10,125 nucleotides of DNA from Methanomicrobiales archaeon (GTDB lineage Archaea > Halobacteriota > Methanomicrobia > Methanomicrobiales > Methanoculleaceae): contig JAAZIF010000036.1 in NCBI GenBank assembly GCA_012510335.1, positions 1 through 10,125 of the forward strand. The letters are read 5' to 3'. The position numbers were made by a program, and so were the translations under genes. The notes beneath the pieces are model-generated. The model did no database searches and had not been told where the DNA came from. It saw only the letters and a program-made list of their open reading frames with translations. Shown here piece after piece: positions 6,698 through 10,125 of this stretch (positions are counted from its first letter, which is position 1; the number at the start of each line of letters is the position of its first letter).

Positions 6698-6709
6698 TTT
6701 CCGGGAAAA
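6698..6709. repeat. Second copy of the 12-bp near-palindrome TTTCCGGGAAAA
   Basis: Identical to 6489-6500, 209 bp apart. It overlaps the transcription start expected from the TATA box at 6670-6678, a typical place for a repressor site. Flanking bases differ (GTTT...AAAAGC here), so the palindrome is shorter than in the first copy. Confidence 0.45.
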
Positions 6710-6714
6710 GCCCC

Positions 6715-6878
6715 TCTCCAGGAGATCTGTGGGCGGCGGGATACGGTTTACCCGCGTGCTGCCGCAGGTCCGGTAGCCCTGCGGCGGAGCAGACCGCGCG
6801 CAGATCCGGGTGTGCCCACGCCCCGGGGCGCTCGCCGGGCCGCAGGGTTATCACCCATGCCCGGGAGGAAGGCGCGCC
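6715..6878 (+). other. GC-rich, hairpin-rich segment, unassigned leader or non-coding RNA
   Basis: This stretch has several self-complementary elements in a row: TCTCC/GGAGA (6715-6725), GCGGG/CCCGC around a 10-nt loop (6736-6755), a 10-bp stem CTGCCGCAGG (6759-6768) with CCTGCGGCGG (6778-6787) around a 9-nt loop, the perfect palindrome CGCCCCGGGGCG (6819-6830), GGGT/ACCC (6845-6856) and GGCGCGCC (6871-6878). GTGGGC (6729-6734) can also pair with GCCCAC (6814-6819), enclosing the first two hairpins. It follows a good TATA box. I found no tRNA or RNase P core motifs. High GC alone creates stems, so the RNA interpretation is uncertain. Confidence 0.3.
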
Positions 6879-6944
6879 CCGATCCATCTCATATTCCCCT
6901 CAAGACCCAAACAACATTGAGGTCTGCCGGCGATATGTACATCA

Positions 6945-8957
6945 ATGGAGTCTCTTGACGACTGGTTCCCTTACCGGGAATACCGGCCTCACCAGCGGGA
7001 GATGCTTGAAGTGGCCGCATCTGTCGCACGCGACGGCGGTATCGCCATGATCGATGCGCCGACCGGGAGCGGGAAGTCGAGCGTGGTCTCCGCACTCCTT
7101 GCGGAGAACCGGGGCCGGAAAGTGATCGTCGCCGTCCGCACCATCAGCCAGCTTGCCACGTTCATGCGCGAGCTCGAGCTCATCAGGAAGAAGCGCGGCG
7201 GCCTGAAGTTCGCCTACCTCATCGGCAAATCCAGCATGTGCCCGCTCGGCGGCGAGGGGGACGTTTACCGGCGGTGTGAGGGTGTCAAGGCCTTCTCTAC
7301 AGCACTTATGCGGGAGCGGGCGCAAAAGGGGTCGCTCATCCCGGCAAGCGACCGCCACATAAGGCAGCAGATCCGGAAGATGGATCGGGATCACCCGCTC
7401 ATCTGCCCCTACTTCATCCACGGCAAATCGTTCGTGGAGTCCGATGATGCCGGCCTGAAGATGATCCCTTCGGCCGCCCTGCGCACCCGTGCCGAGCGGG
7501 TTAGCACCGAACTGATCCTGCCTGACCAGCTCGCCGGGTTCTGCGGCAGCGTCTGCCCCTACGATACTATGATGCATGCCGCCCGGAATGCCGACGTTGT
7601 GCTCGTGAACTTCTACCACCTCTTTGACGATGCCATCAGGGAGCAGCTCTACCTTCTGCTCGGCATCGAGGGGCGCGATGTTCTGCTGCTCGTCGATGAG
7701 GCTCATAACTGCGGTGACGTCGTCCAGAGCATCGAGAGCGTGACGATCGAGGAGCGCGACATCGTGCAGGCCGGGCATGAACTTGCCGGGCGGCGACGGT
7801 CGCAGCACCAGGCGGACGCCATCACCCAGATCCTGCCGCAGATCACAGGGTTCATGGATGCGCTCAAGACCTCGCACGAGATTGAGGACTGGTTCGACCC
7901 TGCGATCTTCCAGCGTATGATCCTCGCGGGCACACTCTACCAGAACACAGAGGCGGTCGTGGATGACCTCCTCAAGATAAGCGAAGCGATCCGGGAGAAG
8001 AATATGCAGGCGGGCGAGTTCAGGGAGAGCGCGATCGAGCGGATGACACTCTTCTTCTACCGTATATTCCGGTCTGCGGACGACCCGGCCTACCTGACGG
8101 TCTACCGGAAATTGGATGACGGATCGGTGGCGCTTGAGGTCAGGAACATCGACCCGAGCACCAAACTCCAGGAGATCGCCCAGGCCCACGCCTGCTCTAT
8201 ACTGATATCAGGCACGCTCTCCCCCATCGAGAGTTACCGGCGCTACTACTTCGGCGATCTTCCGGTCTCTGCGCTATCGCTCCCTAACTCTTTTCCTCCC
8301 GAGAACCGCCGCATATTCTGCGCAAGCGACATCACCACCGCCTACTCGATGCGTCAGAACGCGCAGAACCTCGCGCGGACCGAGGATTATATCACCGCGT
8401 TTGCCTCCCTCCCCGGGAACCTCGCCATATACTTCCCCTCCTACGACCTCGTAAATACCTTCGCGGAACGGTGCGCCCCCGGGATCAGGAAGAAGCGGAT
8501 ATACGTCGAACCGAGAGAGACCACAGCCGCCGCCGCCATGCTCAAGGAGTTCATGGCCCTCCCGGAATCTGGCCGATCCGGCATCCTCTTTGCGGTCTGC
8601 GGGGGCAAGTGGAGCGAGGGCCTGGATTACCGGGGCGAGATGCTTGCGGGAGCACTCGTCATCGGCCTCCCGCTCGCGCCCTTCAACCGCGTCCGCCGGA
8701 TGGTGATCGACTACTTCCGGATGAAATTTGGGGCCGAGGGGGAGTTCATCAGCTACACCCTCCCGGCGATCAACCGCGCATTGCAGGCGCTCGGGCGTGT
8801 GCTCCGGGCGCCGGAGGACCGGGGGATGCTCGTCCTCGGGGAACGTCGGTTCCTTGAGTCGCGGATCCGCGCCGGACTGCCGCCGTGGATGCAGGAGGAG
8901 ATGGCAGCATGCACCATCGATCTCTTCCAGAAGGAGGCTGGCAGATGGCGATCGTGA
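6945..8957 (+). CDS. xpd: XPD/DinG-family 5'-3' DNA helicase with Fe-S cluster
   Basis: The 670-residue superfamily 2 helicase has Walker A APTGSGKSS (38-46, K44), DEAH box LLLVDEAHN (247-255), SGTLSP motif (422-427), SEGLDYRGE (557-565) and motif VI LQALGRVLRAPEDRG (613-627). Four cysteines fit the XPD 4Fe-4S site in context: C99 (SSMCPL), C111 (YRRCEG), C154 (LICPYF) and C204 (SVCPYD, followed by NADVVLVNFYHL); C200 is an extra nearby cysteine. In archaea such enzymes unwind DNA 5' to 3' and are assigned to nucleotide excision repair or general genome maintenance; the exact in vivo role is not fixed. Residues 205-400 cover the Arch-like insertion. The ATG at 6945 is chosen because the conserved YRPHQ motif follows at residues 13-17; no good Shine-Dalgarno site is close (GAGGT ends 21 nt upstream). 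The end overlaps the methyltransferase gene by 13 nt. Confidence 0.92.
   Translation: MESLDDWFPYREYRPHQREMLEVAASVARDGGIAMIDAPTGSGKSSVVSALLAENRGRKVIVAVRTISQLATFMRELELIRKKRGGLKFAYLIGKSSMCPLGGEGDVYRRCEGVKAFSTALMRERAQKGSLIPASDRHIRQQIRKMDRDHPLICPYFIHGKSFVESDDAGLKMIPSAALRTRAERVSTELILPDQLAGFCGSVCPYDTMMHAARNADVVLVNFYHLFDDAIREQLYLLLGIEGRDVLLLVDEAHNCGDVVQSIESVTIEERDIVQAGHELAGRRRSQHQADAITQILPQITGFMDALKTSHEIEDWFDPAIFQRMILAGTLYQNTEAVVDDLLKISEAIREKNMQAGEFRESAIERMTLFFYRIFRSADDPAYLTVYRKLDDGSVALEVRNIDPSTKLQEIAQAHACSILISGTLSPIESYRRYYFGDLPVSALSLPNSFPPENRRIFCASDITTAYSMRQNAQNLARTEDYITAFASLPGNLAIYFPSYDLVNTFAERCAPGIRKKRIYVEPRETTAAAAMLKEFMALPESGRSGILFAVCGGKWSEGLDYRGEMLAGALVIGLPLAPFNRVRRMVIDYFRMKFGAEGEFISYTLPAINRALQALGRVLRAPEDRGMLVLGERRFLESRIRAGLPPWMQEEMAACTIDLFQKEAGRWRS
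8931..8937 (+). promoter_or_regulatory. Shine-Dalgarno site deciding the methyltransferase start
   Basis: AAGGAGG is a near-perfect site 7 nt before ATG 8945 and inside the helicase gene. It favours the ATG at 8945 over the in-frame TTG-type start at 8885, which would add 20 non-conserved residues. Confidence 0.75.
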
Positions 8958-9409
8958 CCGGATCGTGCCGGTTTGGACTCTGGTACGTCCACGTGACATG
9001 GCAGGATAACCTCATCTACCGGGTGCGCTTCGCGCGCGAGGGTATCGTCGGCCCGGTGCCTCGCGAGATCCGGCGCTACTGCGCCGGGCTGCCGGCAGAC
9101 CTCTCCTCCCTTGAGAGCATCGCAACCGAGGGTGAGACAGCTTTTGCGAGGATCTACCGTGCGGTGCGGGCGATCCCCTGCGGGGAGACGAGAACCTACG
9201 GCGAGATCGCGCTGGAGGTCGGGACCGCACCACGGGCGGTCGGATCGGCTATGGCGAGGAACCCGACCCCGATCGTGGTGCCCTGCCACCGTGTCGTCGC
9301 TAAGACCGGTCTCGGGGGGTTCTCACCTGACCTGGAGATCAAAGAGGCTCTTATCGCAATGGAGCGCCGCACGCCCGGACCCTGCACACCGGAGAATGAG
9401 AGGGATTAA
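8945..9409 (+). CDS. ogt: Methylated-DNA--protein-cysteine S-methyltransferase (Ogt/MGMT)
   Basis: This 154-residue protein transfers the alkyl group from O6-alkylguanine in DNA irreversibly to its own cysteine. The family signature IVVPCHRVV (110-118) contains the acceptor C114 and His115. TYGEIALEVGT (84-94) leads into the DNA-binding helix with R97 in PRAVGSAMARNP, the likely arginine finger that flips the base. The C-terminal GLGGFSPDLEIKEALIAMER matches the conserved closing helix (usual form GGY..G...K...L). The N-terminal domain is short (about 60 residues), as in other Ogt-type enzymes. The start at 8945 is set by a strong Shine-Dalgarno site. It overlaps the XPD-like helicase gene by 13 nt, so two DNA-damage proteins appear translationally coupled. 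It is unlikely to be an alkyltransferase-like (ATL) protein because the active Cys is present. Confidence 0.93.
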   Translation: MAIVTGSCRFGLWYVHVTWQDNLIYRVRFAREGIVGPVPREIRRYCAGLPADLSSLESIATEGETAFARIYRAVRAIPCGETRTYGEIALEVGTAPRAVGSAMARNPTPIVVPCHRVVAKTGLGGFSPDLEIKEALIAMERRTPGPCTPENERD

Positions 9410-9427
9410 CTGTTAACCCGGCCAAAT

Positions 9428-10125
9428 ATGATGAAGATGAAGATCGTGGTCCTGGGTGCGGGGGCGGTCGGCCTGACCGTCGCCGCAAAGTTATCCCGCG
9501 TCGTGGATATCCATGCCGTTGCCAGGAAACGGCATGCGGATGCGGTGCGGGAACGCGGATTCCTGATGACCGGTATATGGGGGGAAGGCACATACCGCTT
9601 CAGCTGCTCCGAAGACCTGCCGGATGAGTGGTTGGATGCTGATTACTACATCATAACCGCAAAATCCACCGATACAGAGGCGGTCTGCCGCCAGTTTGCC
9701 GGCGCCATCAGGGGGCGCGAGGTGGTGAGCCTCCAGAACGGCATCGGGAACGAGGAGATCATCGCCAGGTTCACCGACCGGGTAATCGGCGGTATGATCA
9801 TCGCAGGGTCTGGGTGGCGGGGCGATGCGTCGGTCCATGTCCCGGTGGAGTCGGCGCCCATGAAGATCGGACGGTTCCCGTCCGGCATGGACGATGCGGT
9901 CGGGCGCCTTGCAGACCTCATCAACAGGGCCGGGATCCAGGTTGAAGCGACCGACGGGATCAGGAGCGATCTCCGGGCAAAGACCCTCTACAACTCAGCC
10001 CTGAATCCTCTCGGCGCTATCGCGAGTGTTCCCTACGGGGCGCTCACCGATCCGCACGCCCGGGCGATCGTCAGGGAGGCCTACCGGGTGGTGGAGGCCG
10101 AGGGCATCGCACTCCCGGGGGAGGA
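9428..10125 (+). CDS. panE: Ketopantoate reductase (2-dehydropantoate 2-reductase), 3' end outside the window
   Basis: The frame opens at ATG 9428 and stays open to the window end, giving 232 residues of a protein usually near 290-310. PanE reduces 2-dehydropantoate to pantoate with NAD(P)H on the way to coenzyme A; archaea use this step before their own pantoate kinase/phosphopantothenate synthetase route. The N-terminal Rossmann fold starts MKIVVLGAGAVG with the GAGAVG loop at 10-15. AKSTDTEA follows the fourth strand, LQNGIGNEE is the family motif, and the C-terminal helical domain starts with RAKTLYNSALNPLGA, with K185 (catalytic Lys position) and N189/N193. ATGs at 9431 and 9437 are also possible; no strong Shine-Dalgarno site is near any of them. 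The gene begins 18 nt after ogt, so it may be on the same transcript, but its function is unrelated to repair. Confidence 0.9.
   Translation, partial: MMKMKIVVLGAGAVGLTVAAKLSRVVDIHAVARKRHADAVRERGFLMTGIWGEGTYRFSCSEDLPDEWLDADYYIITAKSTDTEAVCRQFAGAIRGREVVSLQNGIGNEEIIARFTDRVIGGMIIAGSGWRGDASVHVPVESAPMKIGRFPSGMDDAVGRLADLINRAGIQVEATDGIRSDLRAKTLYNSALNPLGAIASVPYGALTDPHARAIVREAYRVVEAEGIALPGE

Noticed and set aside
6761..6793. Resemblance to SRP RNA helix 8 (GCAGGTCCGG ... GGAGCAG)
   Set aside because: The required GNAR tetraloop and the short spacing between the two halves of the symmetric loop are missing, the 5' and 3' ends do not pair, and the halves form a plain hairpin instead.
6625..7050. Plus-strand ORF of 141 codons crossing the GC-rich leader into the helicase start
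   Set aside because: Pro/Arg/Ser-rich composition, spans the TATA box, ends inside the helicase in another frame.
6942..8189. Minus-strand ORF of 415 codons opposite the XPD-like helicase
   Set aside because: The plus strand has all helicase motifs in order; the minus translation is rich in His, Asp and Pro with no domain pattern.
8885..8944. Longer start for the methyltransferase at 8885
   Set aside because: Not an ATG, adds 20 residues encoded entirely within the helicase gene, and the strong Shine-Dalgarno site fits ATG 8945.
9406..9416. Odd palindrome TTAACTGTTAA at the ogt stop
   Set aside because: Short, overlaps the stop codon and has no promoter elements around it; probably chance.
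1..10125. CRISPR arrays, tRNA genes, insertion sequences and toxin-antitoxin or other defence modules
   Set aside because: No regularly spaced repeats, cloverleaf cores, transposase motifs or terminal inverted repeats were found on reading. The Rad50-HerA-NurA set is the archaeal housekeeping repair version and not a defence island.

Overview
The window looks like chromosome of a GC-rich methanogenic archaeon, most likely of the order Methanomicrobiales (Methanoculleus-like). This is inferred from a formate transporter of the FdhC type, an archaeal Rad50-NurA-HerA cluster, an XPD-family Fe-S helicase, archaeal BRE/TATA promoter elements and Shine-Dalgarno sites matching the GGAGGTGATC anti-anti-SD. 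No rRNA, tRNA, CRISPR array, insertion sequence or phage gene is visible.

Region 1 (1-4787, + strand) is a tightly packed DNA-end-processing operon. It holds the C-terminal two thirds or so of a Rad50-like SMC ATPase with its zinc hook, the nuclease NurA starting on the base after the Rad50 stop, and the hexameric translocase HerA overlapping the end of nurA by 23 nt. In other archaea these proteins, with Mre11, resect double-strand breaks for recombination. Mre11 is not in view and would be expected upstream of base 1. A 66-nt convergent gap with nested palindromes (4791-4833) separates this operon from the next genes.

Region 2 (4854-6248, - strand) is a two-gene unit: fdhC, a formate/nitrite-family channel, followed 12 nt later by a small membrane-anchored OB-fold protein of unknown function. 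A clear BRE/TATA promoter lies about 90 nt upstream of fdhC, and its leader carries a perfect 8-bp inverted repeat.

Region 3 (6249-6944) is an almost 700-bp divergent intergenic stretch. It holds the fdhC promoter, a possible 58-codon small ORF with its own TATA-like box, a 12-bp near-palindrome present twice, a second strong TATA box at 6670-6678, and then about 180 bp of very GC-rich, hairpin-rich DNA. That last part would be either the long leader of the next gene or a separate RNA. I could not assign it to a known RNA family.

Region 4 (6945-10125, + strand) carries an XPD/DinG-type Fe-S helicase, a methylated-DNA-protein cysteine methyltransferase overlapping it by 13 nt (two DNA-repair genes translated together), and, 18 nt after that, the N-terminal 232 residues of a ketopantoate reductase (CoA biosynthesis) that runs off the window.

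Most of the window is well-understood archaeal housekeeping and repair. The unexplained parts are the 6249-6944 intergenic region, the fdhC leader, and the membrane OB-fold protein paired with fdhC.
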